A DNA stretch of 64,000 nt from PALSA-1353 sp036267155 (lineage in GTDB: Bacteria; Planctomycetota; Phycisphaerae; Tepidisphaerales; Tepidisphaeraceae): assembly GCA_036267155.1 (NCBI GenBank), contig DATAWP010000038.1, forward strand, positions 1-64,000, read 5' to 3'. Position 1 is the first letter of the stretch, and each line of letters opens with the position of its first letter. Of the stretch, positions 35,701-43,464 are shown in pieces. The notes under the pieces were generated by a model. It was not told the origin of the DNA and did no database searches. It saw only the letters and a program-made list of their open reading frames with translations. A program made the translations under genes and the position numbers.

Positions 35701-37101
35701 CTACAAATCCGCCAGCGCCTGCGACAAGCGTCGCACTTCGTGCAGGGCCATCCCCTTGAGTTTCGGCACATGATTGCCGACGACCGGCACGATCGCGTGG
35801 GCCACGCCCAGGCGCGACGCTTCGCGCAGGCGCGTCTCCAACTGCGGCACCGTGCGCACCTCGCCGCCGAGACCCAGTTCCCCCACCGCCATCGTTCCGG
35901 TCGGGAGCGGACGATTCATGTGGGCGGATGCGATGGCCAGGGCGATGGCCAGATCGACGGCCGGCTCGGGGGTTTTCACGCCGCCGGCGACGTTCACGAA
36001 AACATCCTCGGCCGCCAAGCGCATCTCGGCTCGTTTTTCCAGGACGGCGATGATCATCGAGACGCGGTCGGACGATACGCCGCTGGCTTTGCGCTTGGCG
36101 GCGCCGATGACGCTGGAAGCCGTCAGGGCCTGCACTTCCACCAGCAGCACGCGCGATCCCTGCATGGCGGCGGTGATGACCGATCCGCTCGGCTGGCCGC
36201 CGGGACCGTATTGCTCGATGAACAGTTTTCCCGGATCGGTCACTTCGCGCAGGCCGCTGCCGGTCATTTCGAAGAGGCCCACTTCGTGCGTGCCGCCGAA
36301 ACGGTTCTTCACGCATCGCACGATGCGGTGGGCGTGGAAGCGATCTCCCTCGAAATAAGCAACGGTATCGACGATGTGTTCGATGAGCTTTGGACCGGCC
36401 AGAGTGCCTTGCTTGGTGACATGCCCGACCAGAATGACGGCCGTGCCGCTGGCCTTGGCCAGATAAACCAGGTCCATGCAGCAATCGCGCAACTGCGTGA
36501 CTGATCCCGGCGCCGCGGGAAGCTGCGGCTTGTAGATCATCTGGATCGAATCCACGACGGCTACGGCCGGCTGATGCCGCCCAATCTGATGGAGAATGCG
36601 CTGAACGTTCGTTTCCGCCAGGACCAGAAGCTGATCCGATTTGACGCCCAATCGTCCGGCCCGCAGCGCTGTCTGGCGGGCCGATTCTTCGCTGGTGGCG
36701 TAGAGCACCTTGGACGCATGGCTCGCCGACGCCATCGCATGAGCCACCTGGAGCAGGAGCGTCGATTTGCCGATGCCCGGCTCTCCGCCGACCAGCACGA
36801 CCGAGCCGGGGACGATTCCGCCCCCGAGAACGCGATCGAATTCGGCGATGCCGGTGGTCAATCGCGGCGTCTGCGTCTCGTCGATCTGTCCAATGGGCAA
36901 CGCCTCGGCGGCTGCGGCCAGGTCGCCGCCGATTCGCCCGACGCCGAGGGCTTCGGCCCGCGAGTCAGCCCGAGCGTCCGGCGCCGGCGGGGTGTAGGAT
37001 TCGAGGCTGTCCCACGTTCCGCAATCGGGGCATTTGCCCATCCATTTCGGGTGCACGCTGCCGCAATGATTGCAAAGAAATTGGGTGCGCGTTTTGGCCA
37101 T
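35701..37101 (-). CDS. radA: DNA repair protein RadA
   Basis: A 466-aa RadA (Sms) recombination ATPase. The N-terminal zinc finger uses Cys10, Cys13, Cys24 and Cys27 (CNHC...CPDC). The RecA-like core has Walker A GEPGIGKSTLLL, the RadA-specific KNRFGGTHEVGLFEM motif, and a Lon-like C-terminal domain (SGVSSDRVSMIIAVLEKRAEM onward). It helps branch migration of recombination intermediates. Length is normal for the family. The 3' end faces the hairpin repeat at 35626; the 5' side faces the repeat at 37153. Confidence 0.96.
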   Translation of the reverse strand: MAKTRTQFLCNHCGSVHPKWMGKCPDCGTWDSLESYTPPAPDARADSRAEALGVGRIGGDLAAAAEALPIGQIDETQTPRLTTGIAEFDRVLGGGIVPGSVVLVGGEPGIGKSTLLLQVAHAMASASHASKVLYATSEESARQTALRAGRLGVKSDQLLVLAETNVQRILHQIGRHQPAVAVVDSIQMIYKPQLPAAPGSVTQLRDCCMDLVYLAKASGTAVILVGHVTKQGTLAGPKLIEHIVDTVAYFEGDRFHAHRIVRCVKNRFGGTHEVGLFEMTGSGLREVTDPGKLFIEQYGPGGQPSGSVITAAMQGSRVLLVEVQALTASSVIGAAKRKASGVSSDRVSMIIAVLEKRAEMRLAAEDVFVNVAGGVKTPEPAVDLAIALAIASAHMNRPLPTGTMAVGELGLGGEVRTVPQLETRLREASRLGVAHAIVPVVGNHVPKLKGMALHEVRRLSQALADL

Positions 37102-37152
37102 GGCCGTGAAGATGTTACGCGGCGGTTGGCTTGATCCGCAATCAAGGAGGAG

Positions 37153-37260
37153 TTTTTGCCACAGATGAAAATCAGATGCAGACAGATGACAGCCAAGAAA
37201 TGGTTGGCCACAATTTCGTACTATCTGTCTTATATCTGATTTCCATCTGTGGCTAAAAAT
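37153..37260. repeat. Dispersed inverted repeat, copy 2
   Basis: TGCCACAGATGAAAATCAG at the left end and CTGATTTCCATCTGTGGC at the right are inverted arms, with further internal symmetry (GACAGATGACAGCC against ATCTGTCTTATATC). It is the least conserved and longest of the three copies. It lies between radA and the flippase gene and does not contribute codons to either. Confidence 0.8.
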
Positions 37261-37264
37261 GCAT

Positions 37265-38656
37265 TTATGAAAGATGCGCCGGTGGGAGGGACTCCAGGAT
37301 AGGAGTATCGCTCGGTGCGATTTCCCGGCTCAGGACGCGCAGCGTGTACCAGGGCATCCAAATCGCGCAGCGGCCGGTCACGGCCACAATGGTGCCGAGA
37401 ACGATCCCGCGCAGCCCCATGTGGCCGTAGCGCACAAAGCTGTAACTCAAAACGACATTGGCGACTCCTGCGATCAGAACGGAGACGGTGAACGGCCGGA
37501 CTTTGCCGATGGCCAATAGGATCGAACGGCCGACGGCGCTACTGCCGCCGACGACCGTGTGAATGAGCATCATCGGCAAAATGGCGCAGGTGGCGGCCAT
37601 GGGATTTCCCAGCCAGAGTCTGAATAGAAACGGCGCCGCGAGCCACAGGACCGGGGCGGCGACAAGGAGAAGAAGAAAAGTCGCCAGTGTTCCTCGGACG
37701 TAATATCGGCGAACGAGGTGCGGATCGCCCGATGCGTGCGCCAGCGCCGTCCGCGGCAGCAGCACCGATGCCACCGCGCCGACCAGCAGCAGCGCGCCCC
37801 CGTCGATCTGCACGGCGGGCGTGTAAACCGCCACCGTCGCCTGATCGATCAGGTTCAGGATCAGCAGGTTGTCGGTCGGTGCGTAGAGATAATCCGCCAT
37901 TTGCGCGGCCACGACCATTCCGCCAAAAATCAGCAGTTGGCGAACAAGTCTGGCGTTGAACCGCCGCCACCAGTGCTCGAACAGACCGCTGCCGTAATGG
38001 TGCGAGACGACGGCGCGAATGGCGAGCAAAACGAGCGATCCGGCTACGAGCGCAAAGCCGGTCGCGCGCTGCCACGGCAGGTGCAGGACCAGCAGGTCGA
38101 AAGCCGTGCCCAGGCCCCAGATGACTTCGTGGCTGGTGAGCAGCAGGTTATCCAGAAAAATTTTTCCCGAGGTTTGCAATGCCGCGCCGGGGGCGTCGCT
38201 GACGAGGCGGATGAGCGTGGCGATGCCGACCATCAGCACCAATTCCGATGCGACGCCGTGACTATCGCGATTGGTTTGCGTCGATTGAAAGAACCACATA
38301 AATCCCAGCAGAAAGACGGCGCCTCCGGCGGCGGTCAGGAGAGCCATGACGAAGCCGTTGGCATAGACCGCCTGCACGGCAGGCGTGCGGTGTGGGGCGG
38401 AGGTGTGCTCTGAAATGCCCGGCGACAGTGATTGCCGCATCGCCTCGGCGGTGAGGCGGATGATCGCGGGGCTTAAACCGATGGCGGCGTATTCGAGAAT
38501 CCCCACGGTGGATTGGACGACGGCAAGCAGAGCAAACGCCGACTTGCCGGCGACGCGGAAGACCGTGGCGGTCACCGCGATCCAGGCCGCGACGCGAGCC
38601 ACCGTCACCACGTAGGCCGAGAAAATATCGCGACGAAGGCTGGGTGCGGTTTGCAC
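37265..38656 (-). CDS. Polysaccharide/oligosaccharide flippase (MOP/Wzx-like)
   Basis: A 463-aa integral membrane protein with about twelve helices and the general layout of polysaccharide-biosynthesis flippases (N-terminal SAYVVTVARVAAWIAV, paired helices, LVLLPRTALAHASGD loop as in Wzx proteins). It would move lipid-linked glycans across the membrane. The start is GTG 38656 with TATATT 6 nt upstream. It follows a set of glycosyltransferases on the same strand (38675, 40124, 41270), which may build its cargo. Confidence 0.75.
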   Translation of the reverse strand: MQTAPSLRRDIFSAYVVTVARVAAWIAVTATVFRVAGKSAFALLAVVQSTVGILEYAAIGLSPAIIRLTAEAMRQSLSPGISEHTSAPHRTPAVQAVYANGFVMALLTAAGGAVFLLGFMWFFQSTQTNRDSHGVASELVLMVGIATLIRLVSDAPGAALQTSGKIFLDNLLLTSHEVIWGLGTAFDLLVLHLPWQRATGFALVAGSLVLLAIRAVVSHHYGSGLFEHWWRRFNARLVRQLLIFGGMVVAAQMADYLYAPTDNLLILNLIDQATVAVYTPAVQIDGGALLLVGAVASVLLPRTALAHASGDPHLVRRYYVRGTLATFLLLLVAAPVLWLAAPFLFRLWLGNPMAATCAILPMMLIHTVVGGSSAVGRSILLAIGKVRPFTVSVLIAGVANVVLSYSFVRYGHMGLRGIVLGTIVAVTGRCAIWMPWYTLRVLSREIAPSDTPILESLPPAHLS

Positions 38657-38662
38657 GGGGAG

Positions 38663-38668
38663 AATATA
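38663..38668 (-). promoter_or_regulatory. -10-like TATATT, leaderless start
   Basis: The minus-strand hexamer ends 6 nt before the GTG of the flippase gene (38656). It suggests an own promoter inside the glycosyltransferase cluster. Confidence 0.45.
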
Positions 38669-38674
38669 CAGGCT

Positions 38675-40018
38675 TTATGCCGCCAGCGCCGCCGGCGGGA
38701 AATTTGCAGTGGATTCGGCCATCAGCTGAGGCGCCGGGCGCAAGCCGCGGCGGATGAGCAGTACCGCCAGCACTGCCACAAGCGGAACGATCGGATTGAC
38801 GCGCGGCTCATTGAGAAACATCAATAATTGCAGCCCGATATACAGAATCACGAACATCCGAACCAACCAGCGGTCTTCCGCCTGGGTCGATTCGGATACG
38901 GCCAGTTCGCGCTGATAATCCGCCGCATACACGACGATCCCAACGCTCAGCAAAAGAAGGTCGTAATCAAAATAAAAGGGCATCAGCAGTGGCATCGCGA
39001 CGATCACCGCGGAAATCAGCCGATCGCGCCGGGAGGCTGGATTTTTATTCCGCCGCGCCGCGACGAGCAGCGTCGCCAAGCCGCTGAGCAGTGCGACCTC
39101 GGAGACGCCCCAGAGAATTCGCGTCGAGGTGGCTGGCGGACCCGCCTCGCGGCCCTGGATCGCTTCACGCCAGAACGCCTTGAGCGTGACATGGCGGTCC
39201 CAGTGATAGACGTTCTCTTCCTCGATCCATCGAATATTTTGCGGCATTTGATACGCAAACTCGTGCATCGTGCCCGGCATGGTCAGCATGTTCACCAGCA
39301 CCAGTGCCGTGCCCGTGATGCAAACGCCCATGAGCGCACGCCGGCCTTCGCCGAGGCACAGCACAACCGCCACCAGCACGCCGAGTTGCGGCTTATAGAA
39401 CAGCATCCCGCACACGATTCCTGCCCAGAGCAATCGTCCGCCCCGCCAAAGCGAAACGGTTATCGTCAGCAGCAGGAGGGAAAGAAATGTGTTCTGACCA
39501 TGGCCGAACGCCTGGAAGCAGGGGAACATCGCCGACAGAATTAGAAATGGCGTCAGCATCCGCGTCTTCCAGCCGCCGTCGAGCATACGGCACATGAGAA
39601 AGATCGAAATCGCCAGGCAGAGCAGGCTGATGATCCACCAGACATGCAGGGCCTGGAGATAGGGGAGCGCGGAAAGCGGCGCGAAGATCCACGCGGCAAA
39701 TGGCGGGTTCCACCAGGGTCCGAAGCTGGAGCCCAGTGACATGCCGGCGTCACGTCCGATTTTTTGTTCAAACGCACGTGTTGCGGAGAGATCGAACAGT
39801 TGCTCGTAATGCCCGGTGCGGGCACAGGTTCCGCCGTAGTAAAAGGCGAGGAAATCGTGGCCCAGTTTATCCCAGGTCAGGCGGTCTTTGCCGCTCACGC
39901 ATTTGACGACGAACATGGTCCACATGAAGACCGCGAGCAAGCCACCGACCCGCCACAGGCGCGTGCGGAGAGAGCGTCGCGTCGCGAGCCGGGATTTGAA
40001 GAAGTCGATGAATGTCAT
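38675..40018 (-). CDS. Membrane mannosyltransferase, GT87 (DUF2029)-like
   Basis: A 447-aa polytopic protein from ATG 40018 (an upstream ATG at 40090 would add 24 residues). GT87 features: DFLAFYYGGTCARTG in the first loop, NPPFAAWIFAPLSALP, FGHGQNTFLSLLLLT and AGIVCGMLFYKPQLGVLV. In actinobacteria the family transfers alpha-1,2-mannose from polyprenyl-phosphate mannose to lipoglycans. Here the sugar is unproven. It lies between the flippase gene and the PIG-V-like gene, all on the minus strand. Confidence 0.83.
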   Translation of the reverse strand: MTFIDFFKSRLATRRSLRTRLWRVGGLLAVFMWTMFVVKCVSGKDRLTWDKLGHDFLAFYYGGTCARTGHYEQLFDLSATRAFEQKIGRDAGMSLGSSFGPWWNPPFAAWIFAPLSALPYLQALHVWWIISLLCLAISIFLMCRMLDGGWKTRMLTPFLILSAMFPCFQAFGHGQNTFLSLLLLTITVSLWRGGRLLWAGIVCGMLFYKPQLGVLVAVVLCLGEGRRALMGVCITGTALVLVNMLTMPGTMHEFAYQMPQNIRWIEEENVYHWDRHVTLKAFWREAIQGREAGPPATSTRILWGVSEVALLSGLATLLVAARRNKNPASRRDRLISAVIVAMPLLMPFYFDYDLLLLSVGIVVYAADYQRELAVSESTQAEDRWLVRMFVILYIGLQLLMFLNEPRVNPIVPLVAVLAVLLIRRGLRPAPQLMAESTANFPPAALAA

Positions 40019-40123
40019 GAGTTGCGGCGAAGCCCGGGATGTACATCCGCTGCTTTCGCTCTTGCGATATCGGCGTAAAGCCGGGTTCATCTTGTCAAAG
40101 CGATCCGCGGGGGTTACCGGACG

Positions 40124-41269
40124 CTACGCCACCCACAAGCACAACGTGAAACGAATCATGAGAAGCATCGACACGAGCAGCGACGGCGCCGTGAAGGCCA
40201 GATGAACCCATCGCCACCGCCGCGCCGCAATCGCCAACATCATGTAGACCGGGAAGAGTACAATGATGTATCGCGTGATCGAGCAATACCGGGGGGCGGC
40301 AAGCATCACGGCCAACATCGCGGCGGCGTAAAATATATAGCCCGGACGCAAATGCCGGATAGCCATGACCAGCAGCACGGCGAACAACACCGGGCCGGCA
40401 AATTGGAGGCGGCCGGAGTTGGATTGCAGCAGGTCGTGAAGGGTGTAGCTGCCCCATGTCTTCTGGATATGCACAAAGGCAAGCGGATCGCCGAAACGGT
40501 ACCACTGAAACGCCATCCACCCAATCACCGCCGCCGGCCCGGACGCCAGCCACAGGACGCCGTGCTTCAGGGAAAACCTGTGTTGCTGCCAATATTCCAC
40601 CGCCAGACCGGCGCACAGCATGACGCCGTCGGGACGCGACAGAGTCGCCAAGCCCACCAGCATGCCGGCGATGCGCCATTGATCCCGGCGAGCCGCGTAA
40701 AACGCGCCGATCGCCAGCGCGATGAATAGCGACATCGGGTAAGCCGCGGAAAAGAAAAACGAGGTCGGAAAGACCAGGAGATACCATCCCGCGCGGGCGG
40801 CGGTGGATTCGTCATATCCTTCCATCTGCATCAGGGCTATCAGATAGGCGACGGCCGCGATCAGGGCGATGTTGGCGATGATGATGCCGGCGATCAGGAA
40901 TGCCGGGTCGCTGCCGCCACCGATCCAGCCGCCGACGCGCATCAGCATCGCGTAGAGAGGGGCGAATGCGATGTTCGATTGCTCATTCGGCGTCAGTTGA
41001 TAACCGTCGCGGGCGATGGACAGATACCACCGGCTGTCACAGTGCGACCACATGTTGATGGCGGAATAGGAGGTCGGGTGGTTCCAACCATCGGCGCGGG
41101 CGCCGGGAAGCCAGGTGAGGGCGAACCATCCAGCGAACAGCAGAAGCAAGCGCGTGTAGGCGAACGGGGCGAGAACGTTTCGCAGGAGCCATCGCCATCC
41201 AGCGACATGGCGACTGAAGTCGCCCTGCCACGCGGGGAGCGCATAATTTTCGGTTTGTCCGGCTTCCAT
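40124..41269 (-). CDS. PIG-V/GT76-like membrane mannosyltransferase
   Basis: A 381-aa multi-spanning protein. The extracytoplasmic loop after helix 1 has WSHCDSRWYLSIARDGYQL, with the WD-type acidic residue expected of PIG-V mannosyltransferases, then IAFAPLYAMLMRVG and the family-like FPTSFFFSAAYPMSLFIAL plus LATLSRPDGVML. It probably moves mannose (or glucose) from polyprenyl phosphate to a surface glycolipid. Its start directly abuts the stop of the gene at 41270, so the two are co-transcribed. Confidence 0.78.
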   Translation of the reverse strand: MEAGQTENYALPAWQGDFSRHVAGWRWLLRNVLAPFAYTRLLLLFAGWFALTWLPGARADGWNHPTSYSAINMWSHCDSRWYLSIARDGYQLTPNEQSNIAFAPLYAMLMRVGGWIGGGSDPAFLIAGIIIANIALIAAVAYLIALMQMEGYDESTAARAGWYLLVFPTSFFFSAAYPMSLFIALAIGAFYAARRDQWRIAGMLVGLATLSRPDGVMLCAGLAVEYWQQHRFSLKHGVLWLASGPAAVIGWMAFQWYRFGDPLAFVHIQKTWGSYTLHDLLQSNSGRLQFAGPVLFAVLLVMAIRHLRPGYIFYAAAMLAVMLAAPRYCSITRYIIVLFPVYMMLAIAARRWRWVHLAFTAPSLLVSMLLMIRFTLCLWVA

Positions 41270-42805
41270 CTAATTCTCCCGGTGATAGATCGTCTCTTTG
41301 CCCACCACGGCTTCGGGACGATAGTTCTTCCGCACGTAATCGCGCAGCTCATCCCACGCTTTCACATAATTGGCTTTGCGTTTTGGGTTCAGGCCCAATT
41401 CCTTGATGTGGTCGCTCACCGCCTGGATGTACCAGTCGATTCGCGTCGGCAGCAGAATGTATTTGGGACGGCGCCGATCAAAATCACTCAGAATAATGTG
41501 GCAGTATTCCAGCGGGGCATCATCGTCGTTTACCCAGAGAAACGTCATCGGAAAGCGCGAGCCGGGTTTCAGGTCGGTTTCGATCAGCAGCCGCATCATG
41601 CCATCTTCCCAAACCGCGTCGTCACCGGCGGCGTGGGCACAGAGGTATTGGCTTGCGGCTAGATGCTCCAGCGGATTGTGCGCGTCCTGCAAAACCAGGA
41701 CCGCCCCATAACATGAGAACAGCATGGGTAGCGTCAGCGCCGCCGCCAGCGTTAGCGCGCCGGATTTCCGTGGGATCAGCCCAAATAGCAACGCCGCGGG
41801 CGCGGCGAGCACCAAAAAGTGGTACGCGTACATTCGCCGCTGCGCCGCTACGCCGGCAGCTTCCAGAACCATCCACAGAACCGCGAAAATCATAACGGAT
41901 CGATCCGAATGATTCACCGCGCCGTGCTGCGGCCGGCGGAAGATGACGCCGCGCACGAACATCGGAAACCCCACGATGATAAGGACAACGATCGGCTTGT
42001 TGAGGTCCCACAGCTCCCACGGTGACTGCGAGGCGTAGCGAGCGATCTGGCGCCAGATCGCCGGCATTTCACGGAGCAAATCGGCTGAGATGAGATACGC
42101 CAGCGTAGCGGCCAGCGGAATCGCCAGGCCTGCTGCGGCAGCGACGGCATGGATCGTCAATCGGCGTAATTCACGGCGGCGTTGAAAGAGCGTCGCCGCG
42201 GCAAACGCGGCCAGTACGCCCAATCCCGATGGCTTGAGCATCGCCGCCGTGCCCGCGGCCAGGCCGACGAGCATTGAATCGCGCGCATCGTCCCGGCAGA
42301 GGGAATACAGGGCGGCCGACGCGGAGACGATGCAGAAGAACGCCTGCATCGTCTCCAATTGAAATCCGCCGAAGACCGCGAAATTGAAATTAAGATAAAC
42401 GAGCGCGAAAAGGCCGGCGGCGATTCCGGCGTGTCTGCCAATGTTTTGGCGGGCCGATCGCGCCAGCAGAAGCGCGGCGGCGAGCGCCAGGGCCATTTGC
42501 AGAAGCACGTACCCGGGCCAATCGTCGCCGAAGATTCGCCAGCATCCGCTGGTGAGCAATCCGACGGTGGGGAATTTGTTGTCGACCAGCTCGTAGCCCA
42601 CGCGGCCGCCCTGGCTGACGAGCTTTCCCATGTAGACGTACATCGCTCCGTCGGGATCGAACGGGCGGAAGAGAAAACTCAGCCGGCCGAGAAGGGCCGA
42701 CAGGATGCAGATGAGGATGAGAATTACGAGGCCGCCGCGCGTGCGCGGGCGATTGCGCGGCGTGGATTCGAATGGGAGCGTTTCTGGCTGGGCGCAGACC
42801 GTCAC
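41270..42805 (-). CDS. Membrane glycosyltransferase, GT39 (PMT_2)-like
   Basis: A 511-aa polytopic GT-C protein. The first loop contains FDPDGAMYVYMGKLVSQGG, a D-x-D pattern like the catalytic acidic pair, and NKFPTVGLLTSGCWR. Ten or more helices follow; the last 120 residues are soluble and likely extracytoplasmic. The start is GTG 42805 with GATAAC 6 nt upstream. First gene of a minus-strand run (41270-40124-38675-37265) that looks like a glycan assembly cluster. The terminator-like hairpin at 42847 separates it from DinB. Confidence 0.78.
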   Translation of the reverse strand: MTVCAQPETLPFESTPRNRPRTRGGLVILILICILSALLGRLSFLFRPFDPDGAMYVYMGKLVSQGGRVGYELVDNKFPTVGLLTSGCWRIFGDDWPGYVLLQMALALAAALLLARSARQNIGRHAGIAAGLFALVYLNFNFAVFGGFQLETMQAFFCIVSASAALYSLCRDDARDSMLVGLAAGTAAMLKPSGLGVLAAFAAATLFQRRRELRRLTIHAVAAAAGLAIPLAATLAYLISADLLREMPAIWRQIARYASQSPWELWDLNKPIVVLIIVGFPMFVRGVIFRRPQHGAVNHSDRSVMIFAVLWMVLEAAGVAAQRRMYAYHFLVLAAPAALLFGLIPRKSGALTLAAALTLPMLFSCYGAVLVLQDAHNPLEHLAASQYLCAHAAGDDAVWEDGMMRLLIETDLKPGSRFPMTFLWVNDDDAPLEYCHIILSDFDRRRPKYILLPTRIDWYIQAVSDHIKELGLNPKRKANYVKAWDELRDYVRKNYRPEAVVGKETIYHREN

Positions 42806-42846
42806 ACAAGTGTTATCGGCCGCCGATTGACTGATATTGATTGAAG

Positions 42847-42877
42847 AAAAAGCCCACGGCAGCGCTGCGGGCTTTTG
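42847..42877 (-). terminator. Terminator of the dinB-like gene
   Basis: AAAAGCCC (42848-42855) pairs with GGGCTTTT (42869-42876) around a loop that itself holds CAGCGCTG. On the minus strand the stem is followed by a T-run, as in a Rho-independent terminator for the gene ending at 42907. Confidence 0.7.
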
Positions 42878-42906
42878 AACGCTTTCGCAAGGATGATCGG
42901 ACTATT

Positions 42907-43398
42907 TCAAAATATGAGCGGTTTGCCAAGCTTTCTTCGCGCGACCTGGAATTGCCCAACGTGCATGGCCGTGTGCGTCGGAATCAATTCCACCAGATGT
43001 CCCAGGGTCGGAGCGAAACTGCGCACCCGCTCCGGGCTCGGCTTTTCCAGATCGGCGGGTTTGAGCGTCTTGACCCAGGCGATCGTCGCCGCGCGCGTCT
43101 TGGTGAATTGATCCAGCAATTGCGATTTGGTGCCGAAAAACGAGGGGTCGTCCTTGCCCGCGGTTTCCTTGGTGAATTTTTTATCGAATCCATCCGGCAA
43201 CTTCGCCGCCGCCGTGGGATCAAACGCACTGACCAGCCCTGTTTCCGCTGCAATCAGATGGCCGAGCTGCCAAGCCGGGTGGTTCGCGTTGGGGCAGGGC
43301 CGCGTGTAAATGTCCGCATCGGAAAAATCGCCGAGCGTGCCTATGAGCATCTCAGAATTACCTTTGAGAACGTCCGCCATCAGTTCGAGTGAAGTCAT
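42907..43398 (-). CDS. DinB-family protein
   Basis: A 163-aa four-helix-bundle protein. Metal-binding positions of the DinB/YfiT superfamily are visible: NHPAWQLGHLIAAE, LGHLVELIPTHTAMHVGQFQVARRKLG, with histidines spaced for a divalent ion. Many members are thiol-dependent transferases or stress proteins; the substrate is unknown. A GGAG box lies before ATG 43398. It stands between the GT39 gene and the TPR-GT41 gene as a single unit with its own terminator. Confidence 0.85.
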   Translation of the reverse strand: MTSLELMADVLKGNSEMLIGTLGDFSDADIYTRPCPNANHPAWQLGHLIAAETGLVSAFDPTAAAKLPDGFDKKFTKETAGKDDPSFFGTKSQLLDQFTKTRAATIAWVKTLKPADLEKPSPERVRSFAPTLGHLVELIPTHTAMHVGQFQVARRKLGKPLIF

Positions 43399-43464
43399 TG
43401 GTTTTCTCCAGTTGTTTGAGTGCGATTTATTTTCGGCATTAAGAGTCCGATTGCAAGAAGAACA

